Positions 19,080 through 28,014 of a DNA stretch of 64,000 nt are shown in pieces. The position numbers and the translations under genes were made by a program. This DNA is from Candidatus Rubneribacter avistercoris (GTDB taxonomy: Bacteria > Actinomycetota > Coriobacteriia > Coriobacteriales > Eggerthellaceae). The notes beneath the pieces are model-generated. The model was given only the letters and a program-made list of their open reading frames with translations. It made no database searches and was not told the origin of the DNA. The stretch is from assembly GCA_019115845.1 (NCBI GenBank), contig DXCU01000075.1, forward strand, positions 1-64,000. Direction: 5' to 3'. Numbering within the stretch: position 1 is the stretch's first letter; the number at the start of each line of letters is the position of its first letter.

Positions 19080-20339
19080 TTATGCCTGATCGAAGTTCCA
19101 GGAGCTCATGTAGGCGATCTGCTCTTCGGTGAGCGCATCTATCGCAATGCCGAGCGTCTCCAGCTTCACGCGGGCGATGCCGTCGTCTATCTCCACCGGC
19201 ACGTCATACACCTTGTTCTCCAGCTCGCCGGCGTGCGCGTAGAGGTACTCGGCGGCCATGATCTGGTTGGCGAAGCTCATGTCCATCACCGACGCCGGGT
19301 GCCCCTCGGCGCAGCTCAGGTTCACAAGCCGCCCTTGGGCCAGCAGCACCACCGTGCGCCCGTCGGCGAGCGTGTACTCCTCCACCAGGGGCTTTAGCTC
19401 CTCCTTCTTCACGGCGTGCTCCTCCAGCCAGCCGATGTTGATCTCGGAGTCGAAGTGCCCGGAGTTGCAGATGATGGCGCCGTCTTTCATGTTCTCGAAC
19501 GCGGGTCCGTCGATGACCTTGCAGTTGCCGGTCACGGTCACCCACACATCGGCGAAGCGGGCGGCCTCGGCGGCGGGCATCACCTCGTAGCCCTCCATGT
19601 GGGCCTCGAGCGCCTTTAAGGGGTCCACCTCGCACACGATCACGCGCATGCCCATGCCTTTGGCGCGCAGGGCCAGGCCGCTTCCGCAGTAGCCGTAGCC
19701 CGACACCACGATGGTGCGCCCGCACATCAGGCGGTTCGTGGCGCGGATGATGCCGTCCAAGGTGGACTGGCCCGTGCCGTAGTGGTTGTCGAAGCAGTGC
19801 TTGGTGTTGGCGTCGTTGATGTTGAACACAGGGTAGGAAAGCGTGCCGTCGGCGGCCATGGCGGCCAGGCGCACCACGCCCGTGGTCGTCTCCTCGGTGC
19901 CGCCGATCACGCCTTTGAGCTGCTCGGGGAAGCGCGTGTGCAAAGCGGTGTCCAAATCGGCCCCATCGTCCATGACGATCTGCGGGTTGGTGGCTATGAC
20001 GGCCTCGATGTGGCGGTTGTAGGTTTGCGCGTCCTCCCCGGCGATGGCGAACACCTCCACGCCGAAGTCGCGCACGAGTGCGGCCGCCGTGTCGTCCTGG
20101 GTGGACAGCGGGTTCGAGGCGCAGAGCGCCACCTGGGCGCCCGCCGCCTTGAGCGCGCGCATGAGGTTGGCGGTCTCGGTGGTCACGTGCATGCACGCGC
20201 CGATGCGCACGCCCTCAAGCGGGCGCTCGCGTTCGAAGCGCTCGCGGATGGACGCGAGCACGGGCATGTCGCGATCGGCCCATAGGATGCGGGCGAGGCC
20301 GGCGTCGGCCAGGTTGATGTCCTTGATGTCGTGGTTCAA
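19080..20339 (-). CDS. ahcY: Adenosylhomocysteinase
   Basis: GVRIGACMHVTTETANLMRALKAAGAQVALCASNPLSTQDDTAAAL, VVSGYGYCGSGLALRAKGMGMRVIVCEVDP. TTG start at 20339 preceded by GGAGG. Confidence 0.94.
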   Translation of the reverse strand: MNHDIKDINLADAGLARILWADRDMPVLASIRERFERERPLEGVRIGACMHVTTETANLMRALKAAGAQVALCASNPLSTQDDTAAALVRDFGVEVFAIAGEDAQTYNRHIEAVIATNPQIVMDDGADLDTALHTRFPEQLKGVIGGTEETTTGVVRLAAMAADGTLSYPVFNINDANTKHCFDNHYGTGQSTLDGIIRATNRLMCGRTIVVSGYGYCGSGLALRAKGMGMRVIVCEVDPLKALEAHMEGYEVMPAAEAARFADVWVTVTGNCKVIDGPAFENMKDGAIICNSGHFDSEINIGWLEEHAVKKEELKPLVEEYTLADGRTVVLLAQGRLVNLSCAEGHPASVMDMSFANQIMAAEYLYAHAGELENKVYDVPVEIDDGIARVKLETLGIAIDALTEEQIAYMSSWNFDQA

Positions 20340-20632
20340 GGGATGCCTCCGTCTTTTGGGTAGGGGATTTCGACTCGTTGCGGGTGACAAGGGTATCACA
20401 GGGCCGATGCGCCCGCACGGCCCGTCCGCTCTAATATGGAGGCCATATGCAGAATCTGTGTGAAGAACGGTGTTTTCTCCGGGTAAAACCAGAAGAAAAG
20501 GTAACGGAGGAGCGCCTTTTGGCCCCATGTGCCGCGCAAGTCGCTATACTTTCACGAGTTTGGTGTGCGCCCTGCTGGCATGGGGGCGGCGTGAGCAGTG
20601 CGCTTCCGCTGGGGGCCGATAAAGGAGCAAAG

Positions 20633-21955
20633 GTGCTGGACCAGTTTTTCTCGCAGATTTCCTTCGTTGACGTGTTCAACTTCTGCGTGTTCATCGCGTT
20701 CACGATCTGCTACACCTATCAACTCTACTACGTGTTCGTGGTGCTCACCCGCAAGCCCCGGGAGCTTGTCGCGAAGCGCAACCACAAGTTCGCCGTCGTG
20801 GTGTCGGCGCGCAACGAAGCCGCCGTCATCGGCGACCTCATCCACTCCATCAAGGTGCAGAACTACCCTTCTGAGCTCATCGACGTGTTCGTGATCGCCG
20901 ACAACTGCACCGACGACACGGCGCGGGTCGCGCGCGAGGCCGGAGCCACCGTGTTCCCCCGGGCGAACGACAAGGAGGTGGGGAAGGGCTACGCGCTCGA
21001 CTACGGCTTCCAGGTCATCCGCGAGCAGTACGCCGACCGCGGCTACGAGGCCTATTTCGTGTTCGACGCCGACAACGTGCTGGACGTGAACTACTTCCGC
21101 GAGATGAACAAGACCTTCGACAACGGGGCCGTCGCCTCCACCAGCTACCGCAACTCCAAAAACTACGACTCCAACTGGATCAGCGCCGGCTACGCCGTGT
21201 GGTTTTTGCGCGAGGCGAAGTTCCTCAACCAGGCCCGCCTCACGCTCAACACCAGCTGCGCGGTGTCGGGCACGGGCTTTTTCGTGGCCGCCGACATCAT
21301 AGAGAAGCACGGCGGGTGGAAATGGCACCTGCTCACCGAGGACATCGAGTTCTCCGCGAGCAGCATCCTGGAGGGGCGTCGCATCAGCTACTGCCCCACG
21401 GCCATCCTCTACGACGAGCAGCCTACGACGTTCCGTGACTCGTGGAACCAGCGCTTCCGCTGGGCGAAGGGCTTTTACCAGGTGTTTTGGCACTACGGCG
21501 CGCGCCTGGCCAAGGGCATAGCCACCAACCCCAAAGGCTCGCGCTTCGCGTGCTACGACATGCTCATGACCATTGCGCCGGGCATGCTGCTGACCATCGT
21601 TTCGGTGACGTTCAACGCCATCATCTTGGCCCTGGCTTCCATGGGGCTTATGTCCACGGGCGTCATGGTGGCCTCGTCGGTGTCGTCCATCTTCTTCTGC
21701 CTGATGAACTACCTGGTGTTCATGTTCATGTTCGGCGTGCTCACCACGTTCGTGGAATGGGATTCCATCCGCTCCACCACGGGCAAGAAGGTGCTTTACA
21801 TGTTCACCTTCCCCTTCTTCATGCTCACCTACGTGCCCATAGCGCTGGTGGCGCTGGTGAAGAAGTGCAAGTGGAAGCCCATCCAGCACAGCATCTCGGT
21901 GGATGTTTCGGAGTTCTCCGAGGCCGCTGCCGACGCGCACAAGCGCTCGCTGTAG
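20633..21955 (+). CDS. Family 2 glycosyltransferase, membrane associated
   Basis: FAVVVSARNEAAVIGDLIHSIKVQNYPSELIDVFVIADNCTDDT; QRFRWAKGFYQV; C-terminal TM segments. GTG at 20633 with aaaggag SD. Confidence 0.88.
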   Translation: MLDQFFSQISFVDVFNFCVFIAFTICYTYQLYYVFVVLTRKPRELVAKRNHKFAVVVSARNEAAVIGDLIHSIKVQNYPSELIDVFVIADNCTDDTARVAREAGATVFPRANDKEVGKGYALDYGFQVIREQYADRGYEAYFVFDADNVLDVNYFREMNKTFDNGAVASTSYRNSKNYDSNWISAGYAVWFLREAKFLNQARLTLNTSCAVSGTGFFVAADIIEKHGGWKWHLLTEDIEFSASSILEGRRISYCPTAILYDEQPTTFRDSWNQRFRWAKGFYQVFWHYGARLAKGIATNPKGSRFACYDMLMTIAPGMLLTIVSVTFNAIILALASMGLMSTGVMVASSVSSIFFCLMNYLVFMFMFGVLTTFVEWDSIRSTTGKKVLYMFTFPFFMLTYVPIALVALVKKCKWKPIQHSISVDVSEFSEAAADAHKRSL

Positions 21956-22007
21956 CGCATGCGGGCGCCGGCGGGGCGCCTGGGTCCTCGCCGGTCGCGG
22001 GGTTGTG

Positions 22008-22853
22008 CTACCAGACGCGCGCGAAGGTAAGGCAGCGCACGGTGCCTGATCCGGCCGCCCGCAGGGCGTCGGCGGCGGCGAGCAGCGTGGCGCCCGTGGT
22101 GCACACGTCGTCCACGACGAGCGCGTGCGGGGGCGCGCAGGCTCCGGGCAGCACGCGGAACCTCCCCTCCATGTTCTCGAGCCGTTCGCGTCGCGAGAGC
22201 GCGCGCTGATCGTTTGCGCGCGGGCGCGCGAGCGCCGGGGCGGTTTCCAGCCCGAGCAGGGCGGCCGTTGCGCGGGCAAGCTCCTCTCCGTGGTCGAACC
22301 CCCGTCGCCGCCGTGCGGCGGAGGTGGCCGGGATGGGGACCACCGCAGGGCGCGCGGCCAGCCACTCCGGGGAGGGGATGGGGGCCATGAGCTTTGCCAT
22401 GACCCCCGCCAACCGGCGTTCTCCCGCGTCCTTCCAGGTGCGGACGATGCGCGCCGCCGCGTCGTCGAAGATGACGGCGCTCGCGCACCCGTCGTATGAA
22501 AGCTCCTCGCGGCCTGCCGCCCCCATCATCACGGCGTTGCACTCGGTGCATTGCACGCGGCCGAACGGCGCTCCGCATCGCGGGCAGGCGCGCCACCAGT
22601 CCAGGTGGCAAAGGCGCGCCTCGCAGCGTGCGCACAGGACGTCCCCCGGCTCGTCGCAGACGGCGCAGCGGGTGGGCCACAGCGTCTCCGCCACGGCCTC
22701 GGCGGCTCCCTGCGCGTACAGGCCCGCCGTGCGAGCTGTGCGGCGGAGCGCGTTTTGACGCAGAGGAGGTTGCCGACGCGCGGGCCGGGCGCGCCGAAGG
22801 GAGCGCTTTGCGCGCGACGGCGTTTCGGACGGTATGTGCGCGCTCGGCGTCAT
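22008..22853 (-). CDS. ComF family phosphoribosyltransferase
   Basis: Zn-finger-like CAVCDEPGDVLCARCEARLCHLDWWRACPRCGAPFG; PRTase motif ALVVDDVCTTGATLLAAADALRAAG. Start uncertain. Confidence 0.85.
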   Translation of the reverse strand: MTPSAHIPSETPSRAKRSLRRARPARRQPPLRQNALRRTARTAGLYAQGAAEAVAETLWPTRCAVCDEPGDVLCARCEARLCHLDWWRACPRCGAPFGRVQCTECNAVMMGAAGREELSYDGCASAVIFDDAAARIVRTWKDAGERRLAGVMAKLMAPIPSPEWLAARPAVVPIPATSAARRRRGFDHGEELARATAALLGLETAPALARPRANDQRALSRRERLENMEGRFRVLPGACAPPHALVVDDVCTTGATLLAAADALRAAGSGTVRCLTFARVW

Positions 22854-22920
22854 GTTCCGATGCTACCACGGAGGCCCTTGCGCGGAGCTTCCCGTTTTCC
22901 AGTGCGCCTTCGCTTCGTTC

Positions 22921-23141
22921 TTTCGCGGATCCAGCGTGGATCTGACGCGTGTCCGACGCGCGTTTGATGCGGATCCGACGCGAACTTGGCGCGCGTCCAG
23001 CGCGGACCTGGCGCGCGTCCGACGCGCGTTCGGCGCCCATCCAGCGTGCGCTCGGCGATTGACCCGCTTATCTCGTGCGCTCGGCATGCGCCTCGTGCTT
23101 GGTCCGCGTCCAACCCGCGCTTGGTCCGCGCCCACCCGCGC
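22921..23141. repeat. Degenerate 22-bp tandem repeat array
   Basis: Six consecutive 22-bp units 22921-23052 (e.g. tggcgcgcgtccagcgcggacc, tggcgcgcgtccgacgcgcgtt) and two related units at 23098-23119 and 23120-23141. Confidence 0.75.
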
Positions 23142-23507
23142 GTTTTCCGCCCTCTCGGCTTTCCGAGGTATTGAGCAGATTCCCGCCGCACGCTTTCGGG
23201 CGGATGGCGCATCTGCTACACTAACCGTGCTTCTTTCGAGTCTGTAGTTGCGGGTTCGGCGGTGGTTCGAGCCCTAGTCCACGGCAGATGCGGTCGAAAG
23301 GACCCACGTAAGCCGCGTTGCGCGGCGATCATGGCGTATCCTAGAGGTAAGTCGCACCGCCCGTCTGAACACGCGGCATCCGGTCGCGGCGGGCGAGAGG
23401 GCGACGGGCGCAAGCTCGGCTCCGGTGCGCGGGTGTGGGGGCAAAGACTAGGTCAGTCGGAAGAGGCGTTTTCGTCGAAGCAAACGGCAGATGGAGGCAT
23501 TCCGGTT

Positions 23508-24539
23508 ATGAAGCGTTTGAAGGCGCTCGCGTCCTGCGGCATCGCAATCGCGTGCGCGGCGGTTTTGGCCGCCGGTATGGCGGGCTGTTCGTCACAGCAA
23601 TCCTACGCGCCTCCCGAGGCGGTGCCCACGGTTTCCACGCCGGCCATAGGCCAGGAGGGCGTGCTGCGGGTGGGAGTGAACACCGACAGCGCTCCTTTGG
23701 CCGGTCAGCCGTCCGGTTCCGCCAAGATCGTCGGTGTGGACGTGGATGTGGCCGCGGCCTTGGCCGATGCCCTGGGGCTGAAGCTCGAGGTGGTTGACGT
23801 GGGGTCCGATCCCGAAACGGCCCTGACCGAAGGAACGGTCGACGTGGTCATGGGCGTGGACACCTCCGATTCCGACGCCTCGTTCTGGACTTCCCAGGCC
23901 TACCTTCCCACTGCGGTGGCCCTGTTCTCCACGCCCTCCAACGCGACGGTGCCCACGAACGCCTCGCAGCCCTCCGTTGCGGCTCAGGTGTCTTCCAAAA
24001 GCGCGTGGGCGGTCACCAACGAGTTCGACCAGGGCAGCATAACCACCACGCAAGACCTCAAGAGCGCGTTTTCCGCCCTTGAGTCGGGCCAGGTGGACTA
24101 CGTTGCGGCCGACGCCGTCATCGGCACGTACGTCGCCCATAGCGCCGGCGACGAGGTGCAGATCGTCGCGCTCATGCAGCAGCCGAGCGGGTACGCGGTG
24201 GGCGTGCTCGACGGCAACACCGAGCTCAAGCAGGCCGTGGCGGACGCGTTGGCCGTGATCGAAGGCAACGGCACCGTTGCGGTCATCGAGCGGAAATGGC
24301 TTGGAACGGCGCTCGATTTGTCCAGCACGCCCCTGACCGCGGGCGCGACGTCGTCGGCCTCCTCGGGGACCGATGCGGCTTCCGGCGAGACCGGCTCCGA
24401 GGCCGGGGAGGGCGCCCCGAGCGCGGACGGCGAAGCCGAATCTGACGCCCCGAGCACAGACGGCGGGGCTGCCGAGGGCTCTGCGACCGAATCCGACGCC
24501 CCGGGCGCAGCCGGCGCCCCATCCGAAAGCGCCGCCTAG
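23508..24539 (+). CDS. Amino-acid-type ABC transporter substrate-binding lipoprotein (SBP_bac_3)
   Basis: Lipobox MAGCSSQQ; VLRVGVNTDSAPLAGQPSG...IVGVDVDVAAALADALGLKLEVVDV; acidic low-complexity tail. ATG 23508. Confidence 0.85.
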   Translation: MKRLKALASCGIAIACAAVLAAGMAGCSSQQSYAPPEAVPTVSTPAIGQEGVLRVGVNTDSAPLAGQPSGSAKIVGVDVDVAAALADALGLKLEVVDVGSDPETALTEGTVDVVMGVDTSDSDASFWTSQAYLPTAVALFSTPSNATVPTNASQPSVAAQVSSKSAWAVTNEFDQGSITTTQDLKSAFSALESGQVDYVAADAVIGTYVAHSAGDEVQIVALMQQPSGYAVGVLDGNTELKQAVADALAVIEGNGTVAVIERKWLGTALDLSSTPLTAGATSSASSGTDAASGETGSEAGEGAPSADGEAESDAPSTDGGAAEGSATESDAPGAAGAPSESAA

Positions 24540-24567
24540 CCCGCGCAGTGTGCGGAAGGTGAGCCGA

Positions 24568-24604
24568 GGGCCCGCGACGCGAAATCGCGCCGCGGGCCTT
24601 TCCC
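24568..24604 (+). terminator. Rho-independent terminator-like hairpin
   Basis: agggcccgcg...cgcgggccttt hairpin downstream of the SBP gene. Confidence 0.65.
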
Positions 24605-24686
24605 TATGCGGCGGCACAGGGGCGATTCGCTTTGGAAGGCCGACGGCTTCCGAGGACGACGCCCCGCATTGTTTTTCGCTCATCGG

Positions 24687-24717
24687 TTGACTTGGAGCGC
24701 GCTCCAAGTGATTCAAT
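24687..24717 (+). promoter_or_regulatory. MerR-type promoter/operator upstream of larB
   Basis: TTGACT-(19 nt)-TTCAAT with perfect palindrome CTTGGAGCGCGCTCCAAG (24691-24708) in the spacer. Confidence 0.8.
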
Positions 24718-24752
24718 GGTTGCGTTGGACGAACGGAAGGCGGAAAGACGGC

Positions 24753-25586
24753 ATGGAGACACGGGAATTGCGCGCGCTGCTTGCGCGGGTGGCGGAGGGG
24801 AAGGCGTCCGTCGACGAGGCCGAGCTGGCCTTGCGCATGGCTCCCTTCACGGATCTGGGTTGGGCGAAGGTGGACCACCACCGCGGCGTGCGCCAGGGCG
24901 TGTCGGAGGTGGTGTACGGCGCGGGCAAAACGGCCGGTCAGATAGCGGACATCTGCCGGGCCCTTGCGGCGGGGGGGCAGGAGCGCGTGCTCGTCACGCG
25001 CCTGGACGAGGAGAAGGCCGGCGAGGTTGAGCGCCTGCTGTCCCAAGGCGGCGCGGCTGCGGGCGACGGGCCTTGCGCTGGCGCGCTTGCGGGCGGCGCG
25101 TTCTCGGAGGCCGCGTTTCGCTATCATGCGCTGCCGCGCCTGGGCATCCTCGGCGGCCTTCCCGAGCCTGACGGGAACGGGTCGGTGGTCATCGCCGCCG
25201 CCGGCACGAGCGATTTGCCCGTGGCCGAGGAAGCGGCGATGACCGCCGAGATGCTGGGCAACCGCGTGGTGAGGCTCTACGACGTGGGCGTGGCCGGCAT
25301 CCACCGCCTGCTCGCGCACGCCGACGACATCGCCGCCGCGAGCGCGGTGGTGGCTGTGGCCGGCATGGAGGGGGCGCTTGCCAGCGTGGTGGGCGGCCTG
25401 GCGTCGTGCCCGGTCATCGCCGTGCCGACGAGTGTGGGCTACGGTGCCAGCTTCGGCGGGGTGGCCGCGCTTCTGGCCATGCTCAACTCGTGCGCGTCGG
25501 GGGTGTCGGTGGTCAACATCGACAACGGTTTCGGCGCGGGCTACCAGGCGCACCTGATCAACCATGCGAAAGCGAGGAACGTATGA
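24753..25586 (+). CDS. larB: LarB-like nickel-pincer cofactor biosynthesis protein (PurE-like domain)
   Basis: LGWAKVDHHRGVRQGVSEVVYGAGKTAGQI; VVIAAAGTSDLPVAEEAAMTAEMLGNRVVRLYDVGVAGIHRLLAH; VPTSVGYGASFGGVAALLAMLNSCASGVSVVNIDNGFGAGYQA. Confidence 0.92.
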   Translation: METRELRALLARVAEGKASVDEAELALRMAPFTDLGWAKVDHHRGVRQGVSEVVYGAGKTAGQIADICRALAAGGQERVLVTRLDEEKAGEVERLLSQGGAAAGDGPCAGALAGGAFSEAAFRYHALPRLGILGGLPEPDGNGSVVIAAAGTSDLPVAEEAAMTAEMLGNRVVRLYDVGVAGIHRLLAHADDIAAASAVVAVAGMEGALASVVGGLASCPVIAVPTSVGYGASFGGVAALLAMLNSCASGVSVVNIDNGFGAGYQAHLINHAKARNV

Positions 25587-26134
25587 CGACCCTTTTCTGG
25601 AACCTTGAGGAAAACGCTACGCGAAGGCATCTTCTGGCCGAGGCTCTTTTGCAGCTGCCCGAGGAGGCGCGCGGCGCCGTGCTGGCGGCGGCCGACGCGG
25701 CGGGCGTTCCCGACTCCCACCATCACGATCTGGCGGAGGTGAACGCCACCATCGACGCGCTGCGGGCGAGCGAGCGCGCGAAGGCCGACATGCGGGCGGT
25801 CTACCGCATTCTGGCCGAAGCCGAGGCCGCCGCGCACGGCTGCTCGGTGGAGCAGACTCACTTCCACGAAGTGGGGAACGGAGAGGCGCTTAGGAACGTG
25901 CTGGCCATCTGCTTGGCCGTGGAGGCGCTTTCTCCCGATCGCGTGCGCGCCACGCGCGTGCAGACAGGCGAGGGCACCGTCGTGTGCGCGCACGGCGAGC
26001 TGGCCGTCCCCGCGCCCGCCACGGCCGCCATCATCGCGCGCGGCATTCCCGTGTGCGAGCGCACGCTGCCGGGCGAGCGTTGCACTCCCACGAGCGCCGC
26101 CGTCATTCTGCACTTCGTGGACGAGTTCGAATAG
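25583..26134 (+). CDS. larC: LarC N-terminal-domain-like protein (short)
   Basis: AEAEAAAHGCSVEQTHFHEVGNGEALRNVLAICLAVEAL and GTVVCAHGELAVPAPATAAIIARGIPV...CTPTSAAVILHFVDEF are LarC-like; ATGA overlap with larB. Confidence 0.8.
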   Translation: MTTLFWNLEENATRRHLLAEALLQLPEEARGAVLAAADAAGVPDSHHHDLAEVNATIDALRASERAKADMRAVYRILAEAEAAAHGCSVEQTHFHEVGNGEALRNVLAICLAVEALSPDRVRATRVQTGEGTVVCAHGELAVPAPATAAIIARGIPVCERTLPGERCTPTSAAVILHFVDEFE

Positions 26135-26200
26135 GGAGCCGGCGAAGGGCCGGGCGCGCACGAACGCTCGGGCATGCGCGAACACGGCCCTCCGCGCTTT

Positions 26201-26277
26201 CCGCAGCCTGGCGAGCATTCGACCGCCGCATCCCAGCAAGCATCCGAGCGGCCGCATCCCAGCGAGCATCTGGCCGT
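26201..26277. repeat. Degenerate ~26-bp tandem repeat (3 units)
   Basis: ccgcagcctggcgagcattcg... (26201), ccgcatcccagcaagcatccgagcgg (26226), ccgcatcccagcgagcatctgg (26252). Confidence 0.55.
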
Positions 26278-26386
26278 TCGTCGCACTCCCGTGGGCGCGT
26301 GGCCGCTCGCTTCGCGTTCTCGCGAGTGCCCCTGCCGTTCTGCATTGCTGCGAGCATTCCCGCCCCTTTGCGTTTACGCGTACGGA

Positions 26387-26402
26387 TGTTTCACGTGAAA
26401 CA
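26387..26402. promoter_or_regulatory. parS: parS site
   Basis: Perfect TGTTTCACGTGAAACA. Confidence 0.9.
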
Positions 26403-26435
26403 ATTGGTGCAGTATCGTGCGGCATTGCAACGAAA

Positions 26436-26451
26436 TGTTTCACGTGAAACA
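26436..26451. promoter_or_regulatory. parS: parS site
   Basis: Perfect TGTTTCACGTGAAACA. Confidence 0.9.
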
Positions 26452-26580
26452 TCCGTATGTGTTTTTGCGAGTTTTCGCAATGTGCGAATAGGGATTGCGC
26501 AGGGGAAAGGCTGCCGCGCGTTGCGCGTCGCCCATCTGCGGTTTCGGGAGGGCGTGCGGCCGTGCGGGCAAAACCTGGAA

Positions 26581-26596
26581 TGTTTCACGTGAAACA
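26581..26596. promoter_or_regulatory. parS: parS site
   Basis: Perfect TGTTTCACGTGAAACA. Confidence 0.9.
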
Positions 26597-26604
26597 TTCG
26601 TACG

Positions 26605-26643
26605 AAAAACCCGCCCTGACCGGAAGGTCGGTCGGGGCGGGTT
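26605..26643 (-). terminator. Rho-independent terminator of the suf locus
   Basis: aaaaacccgccctgaccg...cggtcggggcgggtt; T-run on the minus strand downstream of the sufB-like gene. Confidence 0.7.
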
Positions 26644-26799
26644 CGCGGAGCCTGACGCCGCCTGCGACGCACGCAAACGGTGCAGGCGGCAAGAGGTTCG
26701 CACGCGGCGTCGCACGACGGCGATGCCGCGTGCGCTGTGCCGCACGAGGACGGCACGCGTGCGCTGTGCCGCCGTGCGATGCCGCGTGCGGCAGAAGGG

Positions 26800-27729
26800 C
26801 TAGTTCAGGAAGTCCTCGAGGATCTCCTCCTCGGCCTCCTCCTCGGTGAGGCCGAGCGTCATGAGTTTGGTGATCTGGTCGCCGGCGATCTTGCCGATGG
26901 CGGCCTCGTGCACGAGCATGGCGTCCTCGCTGGCGGCCTCGATGCCGGGGATGGCCGTCACCTTGGCGTTGCCCATGATGATGGCGTCGCACTGCACGTG
27001 CCCGCGGCACGCCGCCTCGCCGATGACGAGCGGGTTGAACACCTGCTTGGAGTTATCCTGCGCCACCGAGCGCGAGATCACCTGCACGCTGGAGTCGTCG
27101 CCCTTGAGTTCCACCTTCATGTTGGAGGTGGCGGTTTGGTCGCCGTGAGTGAGCAGCTTCTCGATGAGCACCAGCTTGGCGCCGGCGGCCAGTTCGGCGT
27201 TGGTGTCGCGCACGGTGGAGGACACGCCGCGCAGCTGCACAAGCTCCATCTCGCAGTTGGCGTTCTCGTCCATGATGACGTTCGTCACGGGGTTGAGGAT
27301 GCGCTCGCCGGTGCCGCTGCCCTCGCCGTAGTGCTTCTCCACGTACTTCACGCGGCTGTTCTTGCCGCAGTGGAAGGTGTGGATGCCGTCGTGCTCGGAC
27401 GCCTGGTGGCTCTCGTTGTGGATGCCGCAGCCCGCGACGATGGTCACGTCGCAGTCCTCGCCGATGTAGAACGTGTTGTACACCACGTCCTTCAGGCCCG
27501 CCTGCGTGACGATGACGGGGATGTACACCGTCTCGCCCTTGGTGCCGTCGGCGATGCGGATGTCGATGCCGGGGTTGTCGGTTTTGGTGGCTATCTCGAT
27601 GTTCGCGGAGGAATGGCGCTCGACGAGCTGCCCGTCCTTGCGGATGTTGAACGCGCCTTTCGGCATGCCGTGGATGTTGGCTATCTCGGCGAGCAGGCTC
27701 TCGTCGATGGGGGACAGATCAACGGCCAT
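26800..27729 (-). CDS. sufB: SufB/SufD-family Fe-S scaffold protein, short form (SmsB-like)
   Basis: HNESHQASEHDGIHTFHCGKNSRVKYVEKHYGEGSG...NPLVIGEAACRGHVQCDAIIMGNAKVTAIPGIEA...LVHEAAIGKIAGDQITKLMTLGLTEEEAEEEIL. ~309 aa from ATG at 27729. Confidence 0.88.
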   Translation of the reverse strand: MAVDLSPIDESLLAEIANIHGMPKGAFNIRKDGQLVERHSSANIEIATKTDNPGIDIRIADGTKGETVYIPVIVTQAGLKDVVYNTFYIGEDCDVTIVAGCGIHNESHQASEHDGIHTFHCGKNSRVKYVEKHYGEGSGTGERILNPVTNVIMDENANCEMELVQLRGVSSTVRDTNAELAAGAKLVLIEKLLTHGDQTATSNMKVELKGDDSSVQVISRSVAQDNSKQVFNPLVIGEAACRGHVQCDAIIMGNAKVTAIPGIEAASEDAMLVHEAAIGKIAGDQITKLMTLGLTEEEAEEEILEDFLN

Positions 27730-27799
27730 GGGCGGCCTCCTTCTTGGTCGGTTGGTCGGTGCGGGTCGCGCCCGCGGCGCGCATGGCGCTGCGGCGGAA

Positions 27800-27815
27800 T
27801 GTTTCACGTGAAACA
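27800..27815. promoter_or_regulatory. parS: parS site between sufC-like and sufB-like genes
   Basis: Perfect TGTTTCACGTGAAACA. Confidence 0.9.
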
Positions 27816-28014
27816 TTCGTTCGCGAACCGGTTTGGGCGAAGCGGCTCGCCAGCGCGGTTCGGCGAAGCGATCCGGTCGTGCGGTTTTGCGTCGGCGGGT
27901 TGGCGGTGCGATCCGCCGACGCGGTTGCCGTCGCGCCGTCCGCTTGGCTCGGCGGCTCGGTGCTGCGGCGTCGCGAACCCGGTCCAGCGCCGCGCCTGCG
28001 GCGCCGGGCACGGG

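Noticed and set aside
20340-20460. SAH riboswitch upstream of ahcY
   Set aside because: The minus-strand leader did not show the conserved SAH riboswitch core by eye; only a TTG start with SD could be supported.
22921-23141. Possible CRISPR array
   Set aside because: Units are contiguous and degenerate with no unique spacers, and no cas genes are present.
22834-23247. Overlapping ORFs over the 22-bp repeat region (e.g. ARVQRGPGARPTRVRR)
   Set aside because: Period 22 is not a codon multiple and reading frames are repeat-driven; no RBS or family resemblance.
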